NCBI GenBank assembly: GCA_964410725.1
Contig: CAYPID010000004.1
Coordinates: 1 to 64,000, forward strand
DNA: 64,000 nucleotides
Reading direction: 5' to 3'
Source of the DNA: CALAZP01 sp964410725
GTDB taxonomy: Bacteria; Bacteroidota; Bacteroidia; Chitinophagales; Saprospiraceae
In this document: piece after piece, positions 41,739 to 51,500 of the stretch
Numbering within the stretch: the first letter of the stretch is position 1
Layout: each line of letters opens with the position of its first letter
Position numbers and translations under genes: made by a program
Notes under the pieces: model-generated
Database searches by the model: none
What the model was told of the DNA's origin: nothing
Seen by the model: only the letters and a program-made list of their open reading frames with translations

Positions 41739-43136
41739 TTATAAAGTTTTCAAATACTCAATTACCGCTTTTCGCTCATAATTTTCGAGCTGATCTCCAA
41801 AGGTATGTCCTTGATTCCCATACCCTGGCAAATCGGTATCGTAGCTGAATTTGGAATTTCCTTCGGAGTCGGTTACTTTCCACCCCAAAAGCTCATAATC
41901 ATATTGTGCAGTTTGCGGATTCCTGTCCCATTTAGTTGGTCTTTCTGAAGATTTTAGTAAGGTCCACAAGTTGGGAACTGAACCGTTATGAAGATACGGA
42001 GCAGTGGCCCATATCCCGTCCAATGGGGGAGCAATATATCCTGCAACAGGTTCAAACCACGAAGTAGGAGAGGAGGTGGCAAACCAACTTTTGTTGTACC
42101 ATTCCACGATTGGTGCCTCTACAGCATAGGACGCATAATAGGGATCTGTTCCAATAAGAGACAAACTCACCACTTTATTGGGATAGGATTCCTCTGCCCC
42201 ATAAGTGCCATGGCATTTGGCGCAATGTTGATCGAAAATAATAGCGCCCTTTGCAGCCAAGGTAGGGTCAGTTTCTCCCGGAAAAGGAGGTGGAGTCAAA
42301 CTTTTCAACCAAGCGACTACATCGACAAAATTGTTGACTGCCTTTCTTGCTGCCACGGTGTCTGGGATTCCTAAAACGGAGGCTTGAAAAATCAACTTTG
42401 AGAAATCTCCTCTTCCCACTGCCGTATAGTACAAGGCGTTTTTTTTCTTCACATTCCATAAAGGGGGGACATCGCTTGCAAGCGTATATCGGTGCATGGG
42501 ATAGGTTGGGTTATAGGTATAACTTAAATCTTCCGGGTCGCGGTACATGGCACACGCCTCTGCTAATCTAGCTGCTGGATTGACCCCCACCTTCGCTGTT
42601 TGAATATAAGGACCAATGGCCTCGAAATATTGGCTGAAGGATTCATAGGCCTCCCATTCGGGTGAATTTTTACCAAATTTAAGCTGAACCCCAAGGTCTA
42701 GAATTTTTGCCGCAGGCGTAAGATTATTAGTGAAATCAGAAAATGGGTTTCCTAACCCTAAGATGACCTCGTCTCCAATTTGGCCAGCATGACAGGTAAA
42801 GCAATTGCCATTCATAACGGGAACGCCATTGGCAGCTTTAAAGGCCGTTACAATATGGGGTAAATTTTCATTAATTCCGGAGCGTTGGAGGACAGGATCT
42901 ACAGAACGATTGGTCATCCCTTCGGGAAAAATATCTATGGGAACACCCGATCCGATATAATCACCAGTGATTAAATATTGAAAGCCCGCTGATGGATTTC
43001 CACTATCATCAGATGGCGTCCGGGAAATCGTTTGGGTCTTCCAATCAGCTGGGTTCTTGACCAGGGGTAATGACCGATAGCCACCACAGGCAATGACACT
43101 TATGATTAAGGTAAATATGAAAAAATAGCGAATCAT
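41739..43136 (-). CDS. Di-heme c-type cytochrome lipoprotein (RoxA/MauG-like)
   Basis: The 465-residue product begins with a lipoprotein signal peptide; the lipobox is VIAC with Cys17. Two c-type heme sites are present: Cys112-Phe-Thr-Cys-His116 and Cys305-Ala-Lys-Cys-His309. The C-terminal region APYLHNGSVPNLWTLL is characteristic of the RoxA-like and MauG-like di-heme cytochrome c peroxidase/oxygenase group. Members include peroxidases, oxygenases and electron carriers, so the reaction is unknown. The protein would face the periplasm or be outer-membrane anchored. It overlaps the upstream ATE-like gene by 4 nt and is the last gene of the ubiD operon. Confidence 0.85.
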   Translation of the reverse strand: MIRYFFIFTLIISVIACGGYRSLPLVKNPADWKTQTISRTPSDDSGNPSAGFQYLITGDYIGSGVPIDIFPEGMTNRSVDPVLQRSGINENLPHIVTAFKAANGVPVMNGNCFTCHAGQIGDEVILGLGNPFSDFTNNLTPAAKILDLGVQLKFGKNSPEWEAYESFSQYFEAIGPYIQTAKVGVNPAARLAEACAMYRDPEDLSYTYNPTYPMHRYTLASDVPPLWNVKKKNALYYTAVGRGDFSKLIFQASVLGIPDTVAARKAVNNFVDVVAWLKSLTPPPFPGETDPTLAAKGAIIFDQHCAKCHGTYGAEESYPNKVVSLSLIGTDPYYASYAVEAPIVEWYNKSWFATSSPTSWFEPVAGYIAPPLDGIWATAPYLHNGSVPNLWTLLKSSERPTKWDRNPQTAQYDYELLGWKVTDSEGNSKFSYDTDLPGYGNQGHTFGDQLENYERKAVIEYLKTL

Positions 43137-44224
43137 TTCGGCAGTAATTGATGGTTTTGAAGATAACTCACTACTTCGAGTGTTGAATTTTTAACCGCCA
43201 AAATTTCCAATAGTTCATAACTGTTATAATCCAGTGGGTTTTCTTCTTCGTTTTCAATTTCTCCTTCCATAAATAGGGAACCAATGTCCAGCAACATGGG
43301 ATGGCGACCATGGCAAATAGCATATCCCGATTGGAAGGGATGGAAAACTATGGCGATGAATTGATCTGATTCACTGGAATAAGGTATGGTGATGAAGAGG
43401 GGATGGTCTAAAAGAGGGCCAAAATTCAGCCAATCTTCTGTGTTGTGATTATAGTCTTTTTGTTGCCTGATGGTAAAAGGAATGTGATTTTCGCGAAGTA
43501 CTTTAGCCAAAACGTTGATTTTTTGACTCATTATTTCAATCAAATCGTAAGCCGGTCCAAAAGATTCCCACGGTATCCAAGTCTGTTCTGGAGGGTGGTA
43601 GAATTCCATTGGCTTGATTCGGAGTTTGTAATCAAAAATTGGATTCTTTAAAACTACATACCCTGGATAATAATAATCAAATCCATTTTGGATGCCGTAT
43701 TCTACCTCGGCCAACATGGTGAAAATTCCCAAACTGTATTTCTGGTAATGAGGGTGAAATACCCCTAAGATACTGGCGATGGAATTTTGACCCAAATCAA
43801 AATAACTGAATGCAATCAGTAGATCACCATCATATACATTAACTTCGTAGGTATCAAATCGATTTCCTACATAGGAGGCAAATGACCCACTTCTTTGTTT
43901 GAGGTCAATCACATATTTCTTGTACAAACCCTCCTGATTTTTGGAGTAGGTGGCTTTTCTAATTTCAACCCTAAAATTGGAATAGACCCGATTGTATATT
44001 TGCCGCAGGCTTTTGGATTTTTTGTAGTGTCGGAGTGGCAGCCTAAGCCATAAGACAGAACTGACCATGTTTTCAAAAAACATACAATGGATGGTAAATA
44101 AATAATTGTTCATTCGGTACCATCCTTTGGCCAAAAAGTCATCCAAAACCCCTTTGACTGGATGGACTTTGTGGTTGGAGTCTGTAAGGTTTAATTCTTT
44201 AATGGAGTTGAAAAACAAATTCAT
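43133..44224 (-). CDS. Arginyl-tRNA:protein transferase (ATE/Bpt)-like protein
   Basis: The 363-residue product aligns by eye with the ATE/Bpt fold (GNAT-type): GWYRMNNYLF and VLWLRLPLRHYKKSKSLRQI correspond to the N-terminal region, YKKYVIDLK to the RY..Y segment, and LLIAFSYFDLG, YSLGIFTMLAEVEYGIQNG and YYYPGYVVL to the C-terminal core. True ATE and Bpt transfer Arg or Leu from tRNA to protein N-termini for degradation. Here the N-terminal cysteine cluster of ATE is absent (only one Cys, in TIHCMFFENM), and about 100 residues follow the core. Activity is therefore uncertain. It overlaps ubiD and the cytochrome gene by 4 nt each. Confidence 0.72.
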   Translation of the reverse strand: MNLFFNSIKELNLTDSNHKVHPVKGVLDDFLAKGWYRMNNYLFTIHCMFFENMVSSVLWLRLPLRHYKKSKSLRQIYNRVYSNFRVEIRKATYSKNQEGLYKKYVIDLKQRSGSFASYVGNRFDTYEVNVYDGDLLIAFSYFDLGQNSIASILGVFHPHYQKYSLGIFTMLAEVEYGIQNGFDYYYPGYVVLKNPIFDYKLRIKPMEFYHPPEQTWIPWESFGPAYDLIEIMSQKINVLAKVLRENHIPFTIRQQKDYNHNTEDWLNFGPLLDHPLFITIPYSSESDQFIAIVFHPFQSGYAICHGRHPMLLDIGSLFMEGEIENEEENPLDYNSYELLEILAVKNSTLEVVSYLQNHQLLPK

Positions 44225-46029
44225 ACAACATTATACAATTCCCCTCCTTTAGAAAAAAGTTTATCGACATTTTTTTGTACATTTTTATCTGGAAGGAGTT
44301 CTGGAGCGTGGTGTTTTTTTATCCGGGCATCGATAATAAGTGGCCCTTCACATCCCCAATGTTTGTCGCGGATGAAAGCTCCTACTCCATATATATCTTT
44401 GGCTGGATTAGATCGAGTAAATACCGTCCAAACAAAATTGTTGAGCGAAGCTGCCGTGAAGCGCGGTTGATCTACGACGACAACTAATGGGAAAGAGGAC
44501 ATATTTTGGTTTTGCAAAGCTTGTATCAAGTCTTCCATTGGCTGTTCGGGAGTCAGTTGAATCGCTAATACGCCGGGGCGGGCAATAACCACTTCGTGAA
44601 AAGATGGAGGTAGGCTAAAGTCTCTAGGAAGTTCCGTACCCAATGTTCTAAGTATTGGTCCACAGCAAGCAATGACCACCTTAGATCCTTCGTTCCATCC
44701 ATCTCCTGAATAGTCTAAGGTATCAATGGTAGTTTTAGTGTGGAAATGTAAATCCCTTTTCCAATCCACTCTTTGTAGGACGTGGTTAAAAAAATGATCG
44801 GTATCTCTAGCGTTTAATTCTGGGTGTCTGTTTCCAGCGGCTATAAAAAGGTATTTGGCTAAAGAAGTCTGTCCACTTCCGATGATTCTATTGGCTTGAG
44901 TGAGGATTTCTTCAGGTTTTTCTTCGCGAAACGGCATATAGCGTTCGCTTCCTACCGCCAACAATAATGGGTGTACTCCAGCTGCATCTACAGCGTGAAT
45001 ACTGGTTACACCAGGGAATTCCTGGGCAGTGAGATTTTTGACCATCAAATGAATTAGATGACCGAAACTCGAATCTTCCTGAGGAGGTCTTCCCACCACG
45101 GTGAAATGCCAAATGGCATCTTTTCGATGATAGACCTGCTGTACTTTTAGTACTGGAAAAGGATGTTGAAGACTGTAATAACCTAAGTGGTCTCCAAAGG
45201 GGCCTTCGGGTTTCTTCTCATTTTTCTTAACCACTCCAGTGATGACAAAATCAGCATCGGCTGATAGGTAGTAACCATCTTGCCTGCAATAGGCAAATCG
45301 CTTTCCTCCTAACATCCCTGCAAAGGTCAATTCTGACAATCCTTCGGGTAAAGGCATGATGGCAGAAAACGCATGTGAGGGTGGACCACCTATAAAAATA
45401 CTTACTTTAAATTCCTCCTCGGACTCATTATATTGGGTATGGTGAACCCCTATTCCTCTGTGCAATTGATAATGAAGTCCTATTTCCTCATTGGTGGAAT
45501 AATCATTACCTGTTAACTGAATTCTATACATGCCCAGATTGGATTCCATGATTTTTGAAGAACCTGGAGGCATGGAGAAAACTTGTGGTAGGGTGACGAA
45601 AGCACCTCCATCATCAGGCCATGATTTGATTAAGGGCAATTGGTCAATGGTGGTTCTTCCATACAAAATGGGAGCCGACCTTCTTTTTCGAGGAAGAGCC
45701 GTCATCGCAGTCAATGGAGCAGATAGATAGGATAAAGGGTCTTTGATGAAAACGGAGGGGTCGGCTTTAAGCGCAATAACTTTAGCCACCTTGGGTAGGG
45801 TCTGTCGAAACAGGTATTCCGTTCGCTGAATAGTTCCGTATAGATTACTCAGAGCGGGAAATTTGGTTCCCTTTAGATTGGTAAAAAGAATGGCAGGCCC
45901 CCCTTTTTCAAAAATTCTTCGGTGAATTTCAGCAACTTCTAAGTTGGGGTCTACCTCACTTTTAATCGTCAATAATTGCTTGGTACGCTTCAAATCCGCT
46001 ACGGTATCCGATAAACTATGGTAGGCCAT
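44221..46029 (-). CDS. UbiD family decarboxylase
   Basis: The 602-residue product is a prenylated-FMN-dependent decarboxylase of the UbiD superfamily, recognisable from the N-terminal YHSLSDTVADLKRTKQLLTI and EIHRRIFEKGGPAILF, the central GMYRIQLTGNDYSTNEEIGLHYQLHRGIGVHHTQ-like region (about 165-200), EGPFGDHLGYY, and DKHWGCEGPLIIDARIKKHHAP at the end. It needs a UbiX-type flavin prenyltransferase, which is not in this window. In Bacteroidota a UbiD homologue may take part in menaquinone synthesis, or it may decarboxylate another aromatic or unsaturated acid; the sequence alone does not decide. It is the first gene of the ubiD/ATE-like/cytochrome operon and divergent from thyA. Confidence 0.92.
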   Translation of the reverse strand: MAYHSLSDTVADLKRTKQLLTIKSEVDPNLEVAEIHRRIFEKGGPAILFTNLKGTKFPALSNLYGTIQRTEYLFRQTLPKVAKVIALKADPSVFIKDPLSYLSAPLTAMTALPRKRRSAPILYGRTTIDQLPLIKSWPDDGGAFVTLPQVFSMPPGSSKIMESNLGMYRIQLTGNDYSTNEEIGLHYQLHRGIGVHHTQYNESEEEFKVSIFIGGPPSHAFSAIMPLPEGLSELTFAGMLGGKRFAYCRQDGYYLSADADFVITGVVKKNEKKPEGPFGDHLGYYSLQHPFPVLKVQQVYHRKDAIWHFTVVGRPPQEDSSFGHLIHLMVKNLTAQEFPGVTSIHAVDAAGVHPLLLAVGSERYMPFREEKPEEILTQANRIIGSGQTSLAKYLFIAAGNRHPELNARDTDHFFNHVLQRVDWKRDLHFHTKTTIDTLDYSGDGWNEGSKVVIACCGPILRTLGTELPRDFSLPPSFHEVVIARPGVLAIQLTPEQPMEDLIQALQNQNMSSFPLVVVVDQPRFTAASLNNFVWTVFTRSNPAKDIYGVGAFIRDKHWGCEGPLIIDARIKKHHAPELLPDKNVQKNVDKLFSKGGELYNVV

Positions 46030-46110
46030 TTTTAGTCTTTTACGGCAAACAACCCAAAAAAATTAATGTTTGACGGTTTTTTCATATATCCTTATAAAAA
46101 TTCAAAAATT

Positions 46111-46118
46111 TATATTTG
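46111..46118 (+). promoter_or_regulatory. Bacteroidota-type -7 promoter element for thyA
   Basis: TATATTTG matches TAnnTTTG exactly and lies 24 nt before the thyA ATG (46143), giving a leader of about 18 nt. It overlaps the TTG that an open-frame search would take as the start, so it supports the later ATG. Confidence 0.6.
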
Positions 46119-46142
46119 TTTTACGCAAACATTAATAAACAC

Positions 46143-46937
46143 ATGCAGGCCTACCATCGGCTCATCGCGAAGATACTTGAGGAAGGTACTAAGAAAACAG
46201 ACCGAACGGGAACTGGAACCCTAAGTCTTTTTGGTCACCAAATGCGTTTCAATCTCAATGAAGGTTTCCCTTTAGTCACTACTAAAAAAATTCATTTCAA
46301 ATCGGTTTTACATGAACTCCTTTGGTTTCTAAAAGGAGACACTAACGTATCTTATTTGCAAGAAAACGGGGTAAGGATCTGGAATGAATGGGCTGACGAA
46401 AATGGCAATCTTGGGCCGGTTTACGGCCAACAATGGGTCAGTTGGAAGGGATATGATGGGCGCGTTATTAATCAGATTCAGCAGGCGGTAGAAACTTTAA
46501 AGAATAATCCAGATAGTAGAAGAATTATAGTGAGTGCCTGGAATGTTGGGGACTTAGAAGAAATGGCTTTAATGCCCTGTCATGCCATGTTTCAATTTTA
46601 CGTTGCAGGAGGCCAATTGAGCTGTCAATTGTATCAAAGGTCAGCTGATGTTTTTTTGGGGGTACCTTTCAATATAGCTTCATACGCTTTATTGACGATG
46701 ATGATGGCTCATGTTACTGGGTTGAAGTTGGGAGATTTTGTTCATACTTTTGGAGATGTTCATCTATACAGCAACCATATTGAACAGGCAAAACTGCAGT
46801 TATCAAGAGCAGTAAGACCTTTACCGCAGGTAAAAATTAAGAGGGAAAGGTCGTCCATTTTTGAATATGAATTCGAAGATTTTGAACTTATAAATTACGA
46901 TCCTTGGCCACATATACCTGCAAAAGTAGCGGTTTAA
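46143..46937 (+). CDS. thyA: Thymidylate synthase ThyA
   Basis: The 264-residue enzyme methylates dUMP to dTMP with methylenetetrahydrofolate. From the ATG at 46143 the length equals that of E. coli ThyA (264) and the catalytic cysteine falls at Cys146 in LMPCHAMFQFYV. Other conserved parts are DRTGTGTLSLFGHQMRF, LWFLKGDTN, SDR-type SRRIIVSAWNV, CQLYQRSADVFLGVPFNIASYALL and GDVHLYSNH. A TTG at 46116 in the same frame is rejected because it lies in the promoter element. It is divergent from ubiD and followed by the respiratory operon. Confidence 0.97.
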   Translation: MQAYHRLIAKILEEGTKKTDRTGTGTLSLFGHQMRFNLNEGFPLVTTKKIHFKSVLHELLWFLKGDTNVSYLQENGVRIWNEWADENGNLGPVYGQQWVSWKGYDGRVINQIQQAVETLKNNPDSRRIIVSAWNVGDLEEMALMPCHAMFQFYVAGGQLSCQLYQRSADVFLGVPFNIASYALLTMMMAHVTGLKLGDFVHTFGDVHLYSNHIEQAKLQLSRAVRPLPQVKIKRERSSIFEYEFEDFELINYDPWPHIPAKVAV

Positions 46938-46955
46938 TTTAGATTATATCTAAAT
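46937..46955. other. Short palindrome after thyA
   Basis: ATTTAGAT (46937-46944) and ATCTAAAT (46948-46955) form a perfect 8-bp inverted repeat with a 3-nt loop directly at the thyA stop codon. No U-tract follows, so it may be an RNA hairpin, a weak terminator or a protein site before the respiratory promoter. The remaining stretch to the actA start holds only the -7 element. Confidence 0.35.
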
Positions 46956-47000
46956 AAGGTAAGTGGTTCTTTATTTTTACATAAAAAAGCCTTTGAATTT

Positions 47001-47008
47001 TATCTTTG
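47001..47008 (+). promoter_or_regulatory. Bacteroidota-type -7 promoter element for the act/cox operon
   Basis: TATCTTTG matches TAnnTTTG. Transcription would begin near 47015, about 55 nt before the preferred actA ATG (47070). With the alternative ATG at 47022 the leader would be only about 7 nt. A -33 TTG at the usual spacing is not visible. Confidence 0.55.
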
Positions 47009-47069
47009 CGCTGACAGAAATATGACACAATTAAATCTAAATAAAGAGGTGTTAAAATCCATATTTAAA

Positions 47070-48491
47070 ATGATCAAGAACATCATTTCAAAAAAACGAG
47101 TAGTGCTATCGAGCCTCATCTGTATGATGACTTTAGTAGGTACTATTGGAGCGGCTGATATCGATGCGGGTAAAACGCTTTTCCGCAATCAGTGTGCAAG
47201 TTGCCACAACAAAGACATGAAGTCCGATTTGGTGGGACCAGCTTTAGGAGGAGTTCAGGAGAGATGGGCAGAATATCCGCAGGAGGATTTATATGCATGG
47301 ATTAGAAATTCTTCTGCCATGATCAATGCTGGGCATCCAAGAGCGACAGAGTTATGGAATGAGTGGAAGCCTAACGTAATGAGTAATTTCTTGAATCTAA
47401 CCGATGATGAAATTGCCAGCCTATTAGAATATATTCAATGTACTTATGATGGAAGTTGTGGACCACAGCCTTTAGCGGTGGGCCCTGCTGGAGGAGCCGC
47501 TGATCAGTCAGCTCAAGAGTCCAATAATACTTTATTGTTTGCTGTTCTTGCGCTTGTATTAGCCTTTTTAGCAATAATCCTGGCAAGAGTTTTATCCAAC
47601 TTAAACTACATGGTAGCCATTAATGAGGGTAAAACGGATGTTCAAAGAAAATCTTTGGTTGAAATTCTGACCAGTAAAGGTATTATAGCATTTGTTATTT
47701 TCGCATTGGTAGTTTTAGGTGGATACACTACTGTTAATAATGCAATTATGCTGGGTAGGCAACAAGGATATGAGCCGACTCAACCCATTGCCTTTTCTCA
47801 TGCTACGCATGCGGGGTTACACAAAATCGAATGCCAATATTGTCATGATGGAGCCAGAAGGTCAAAGCACTCTGTCATTCCTGCTGCAAATACCTGTATG
47901 AATTGTCATAAGGCTATTAAAGTAGGTTCAAAATATGGAACAGCTGAGTTAACCAAAATTTATGCGTCTATTGGATTTGATCCCAATACTGACACCTATT
48001 TAGAAAACTACGATGAGTATTCTGAAGACGATATTAAGAGGGTTTACATGAATTGGATTGCTGATACTTATATTAAGGAGACTGGAACTCTTGATGCCAA
48101 AGGAGAGGCGTTAATCGAAGATCAGTGGGAAGGAATCAAGACTTCGCTTACTAATGAGACCAAAGATAAAATTCAAGGTCCAATTGAATGGGTTAGAATA
48201 CATAATCTTCCAGATCATGCCTATTTTAATCATGCACAGCACGTAACTGTTGGTAAGTTAGAGTGCCAAACTTGTCACGGTCCGGTTGAAGAAATGGAAG
48301 TAGTCGCTCAATATGCACCTTTGTCCATGGGCTGGTGTATCAATTGTCATAGAGAAACAGAGGTGCAGTTTACCTCCAACGAATACTACCAAGATTACGA
48401 AAAATTGCACGCCGATTTGGCATCCGGTAAAAAGGACAAAGTTACGGTTGAAGATATAGGGGGTTTAGAATGTCAAAAATGCCATTACTAA
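47070..48491 (+). CDS. actA: Alternative complex III subunit ActA (multiheme cytochrome c)
   Basis: ActA is the multiheme electron-transfer subunit of alternative complex III, a quinol:cytochrome c/oxidase oxidoreductase. Six CxxCH sites are present: at Cys42, Cys255, Cys276, Cys399, Cys423 and Cys468. The first belongs to an N-terminal monoheme cytochrome c domain (about 28-115); a membrane helix (about 145-170) and a second one (about 195-220) follow, then the five-heme domain. From the ATG at 47070 a signal peptide (SSLICMMTLVGTIGAA) is correctly placed; an in-frame ATG at 47022 would add 16 residues before it. actB begins 13 nt downstream. Confidence 0.93.
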   Translation: MIKNIISKKRVVLSSLICMMTLVGTIGAADIDAGKTLFRNQCASCHNKDMKSDLVGPALGGVQERWAEYPQEDLYAWIRNSSAMINAGHPRATELWNEWKPNVMSNFLNLTDDEIASLLEYIQCTYDGSCGPQPLAVGPAGGAADQSAQESNNTLLFAVLALVLAFLAIILARVLSNLNYMVAINEGKTDVQRKSLVEILTSKGIIAFVIFALVVLGGYTTVNNAIMLGRQQGYEPTQPIAFSHATHAGLHKIECQYCHDGARRSKHSVIPAANTCMNCHKAIKVGSKYGTAELTKIYASIGFDPNTDTYLENYDEYSEDDIKRVYMNWIADTYIKETGTLDAKGEALIEDQWEGIKTSLTNETKDKIQGPIEWVRIHNLPDHAYFNHAQHVTVGKLECQTCHGPVEEMEVVAQYAPLSMGWCINCHRETEVQFTSNEYYQDYEKLHADLASGKKDKVTVEDIGGLECQKCHY

Positions 48492-48504
48492 TTAATCGAT
48501 TAAA

Positions 48505-51500
48505 ATGGATCAAAAAAACGAGATGAAAAATGATATGGTTTGGGTAGGTTTGGAGCAGTTGACCAACGACCCAGAATATACAAAGTCAATCGAACAAGAA
48601 TTTTCTAGCCAACCCTCTTTAGCTGAGCAACTAGTTGAAAAGGGAACTTCTGCCAATCGAAGAGATTTCTTAAAATACTTGGGTTTTGGATTGAGTGCAG
48701 CCACAGTGGCCGCGAGTTGTGAAATTCCTGTTAAAAGGGCCATCCCCTATGTCGTAAAGCCTGATGAAATAGTTCCGGGTGTGGCTACTTACTACGCTTC
48801 TTCTTTTGTTCAGGGAGGTGACTATTGCCCCGTTTTAGTGAAGACAAGAGATGGTAGGCCGATAAAGGTAGAGGGGAATACCCTTTCTTCAGTTACTAAA
48901 GGTGGAACAAGTGCTCGTGCACAAGCGAGTGTTTTGAGCCTTTACGACAACAATAGGTTGCAGGGACCTGGTAAAGTGACCAATGGAGAAATAGAGTTTT
49001 TTAATGCAAAAACGGATGATGCAGCCGGAGCTTGGAGGATGGTGGACGATGCAGTCAAATCTAAATTATCTGCAGATGCGTCCATTAAGATCGTTGCTAA
49101 TACGATAATGAGTCCCTTGACTCTAAAGGCAGTAGAAGATTTTTCCCGGGCTTTTCCCAATACAGAATTAGTGCAGTACGATGCGGTTTCCTCTTCCGCT
49201 ATGATTCAGGCCAATGAGGCTACATTTGGTGTGGCGGGTTTGCCTACTTATCACTTCGATCAAGCTGATGTAATTGTTAGTTTCAATGCTGATTTCCTGG
49301 GAACATGGATATCTCCAGTGGAATTCGCTACACAATATTCAAGCAAGCGTAAGATTTCCAAGGATTTGGAATCTGCTGCTATGTCTCATCATATTCAGGT
49401 GGAGAGTCATATGAGTCTGACTGGTTCCAATGCTGATAATAGGATATTGGTTAAGCCAAGTGAACAAGGTGCTGCAATTCTTGCACTTTACAATGCATTA
49501 GCCGCTCAAAATGGCAAAGAAAGATTGAATGGACCAGCACTTAACGCTGAGACTAAAGCTCAAATAGAAAAGGTCGCTGCAAAATTATTGAATGCAACCG
49601 GTGTTGGATTAGTGGTTAGCGGAAGCAATAATAAGGCAGAACAAATTCTTGTTAATGCAATCAATCAAATGATTGGTAGTTATGGTTCAACGATAACTTT
49701 TGACAGAGTAGGGCACCAAAGAAAGGGAATGGATCAAAGTATTCAGTCCTTAGTAAAGTCTATGAATAGTGGTGCTGTGGATGCGGTATTCTTTTTAGAT
49801 GGAGCTAATCCAGCTTTTGATTTACCCAATTCATCTGACTTTGCAGCGGGAATGTCTAAGGTAGGTTTGAAGGTATCATTAAGTGGTTTACCTAACGAAA
49901 CTTCCCTGTTGTGTGATTTTGTAGCTCCAACGCATCATTATCTAGAGAGCTGGGGAGACGTGGAGGTCTATAGTGGTGTATTCTCTTTAGTTCAGCCTAC
50001 TATTGCACCTTTGTTTGCCACCAGACAAACGGAAGAGTCGCTATTAGTTTGGTCAGATAGTTCTTTTTTAACTGGGACTAGTGATCAGCCAGTTTTTGAT
50101 TATTTAAAGGCTTCCTGGGAAACTATGTTTGATAAGCAAGATACTTATGCTTCTTTTCAGATGTTCTGGGATCAAACCCTTCATGATGGGGTATTTGAAT
50201 TGCCAGCGTCCAATAATATAAATACCAATATTGCTATTTCAGTTTCAGGTTTAGGAAGCAAAGTTACCAAACCAAGTCAAGAAGGTTTAGAAATTTCCTT
50301 CTTTGAAACGGTCAATATGGGGGGTGGGCAATATGCCAATAACCCTTGGTTACAAGAAATGCCTGATCCTATCAATAGATGTGTTTGGGGCAATTACCTT
50401 GGAGTGCCTGTTAGTTGGGAAGGTGGTAATGAGTTTACCTCTCTTAATAATCTGAATGGTAGAGAATTCTACGGAGAGGCTGATAAAGTGGACGTTACGG
50501 TTAATAGCGAGCCAAAGGAAGTTACCGTGGTTAGACAATTCGGTCAGATGGCAGGTACGGTATCCTTGGCATTAGGATATGGGAGAACATATACGGGAAA
50601 GCAAGGATTAGCGTTAGGAAATAACGTGGGGACTTCGGTTCAATCTTGGTTGACAATAGATGGAGACGGCAATACACAATACTTTGCTACTGGTGTTTCT
50701 GTAAGTGAATCCAAGGCAAAAGAAAAGGATTTCGCCTGTGTTCAATATCATCATTCTATGGGACTCAAGGCAGTAGATCCCGGTAGTGGGGAAACCCTCA
50801 ATGTTGATGAAAAAGCTGCAATGACGGTAGGAGAGGGGTACCAGGGAGGAATTACAGAGCGTTCAATTATCTATCAATCTACGCTAAAGGAAGTCAAGCA
50901 TCTGGCTGAACATATTACGGAGAAAAGAGGAGAGGCGGAAAAGTTGAACGAACATACGCTCTATCCTTATGATGAATACAAAGAAAACTATTACGAGCAA
51001 GGGCATCATTGGAAAATGCATGTGGACCTAAATGCTTGTATAGGATGTGGTGCTTGTCAGGTAGCATGTATTGCTGAGAATAACGTACCCATAGTTGGAA
51101 AGTATGAGGTTTCTCGGCATCACGAAATGACCTGGTTGAGGATTGATCGGTATTTTTATGGTGACTTTGAAAATCCAAATGTTGTTTATCAACCAATGTT
51201 ATGTCAACATTGTGATAACGCTCCTTGCGAGAATGTTTGTCCTGTTGCGGCTACCAACCATAGTAGTGAAGGGTTAAACCAAATGACTTACAATAGATGT
51301 ATTGGTACAAGATATTGTGCCAACAACTGTCCATACAAGGTTAGAAGATTCAATTGGTTGGATTATACCACTGCAGATTTATTCCCATCCAATGAATACC
51401 CTGTCAATGAAGAAGAATTGCCATTTGGAGCTGATAATTTAACTAGAATGGTATTGAATCCAGATGTTACGGTTAGATCTAGAGGGGTTATCGAGAAGTG

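Noticed and set aside
41988..42374. 128-codon open frame antisense to the di-heme cytochrome gene
   Set aside because: The cytochrome frame has a lipobox and two CxxCH motifs, so it is real; the antisense frame is cysteine-rich by chance and has no family features.
46116..46142. Extended N-terminus of ThyA from a TTG
   Set aside because: The TTG lies within the TATATTTG promoter element, and the ATG at 46143 gives the exact E. coli length with Cys146.
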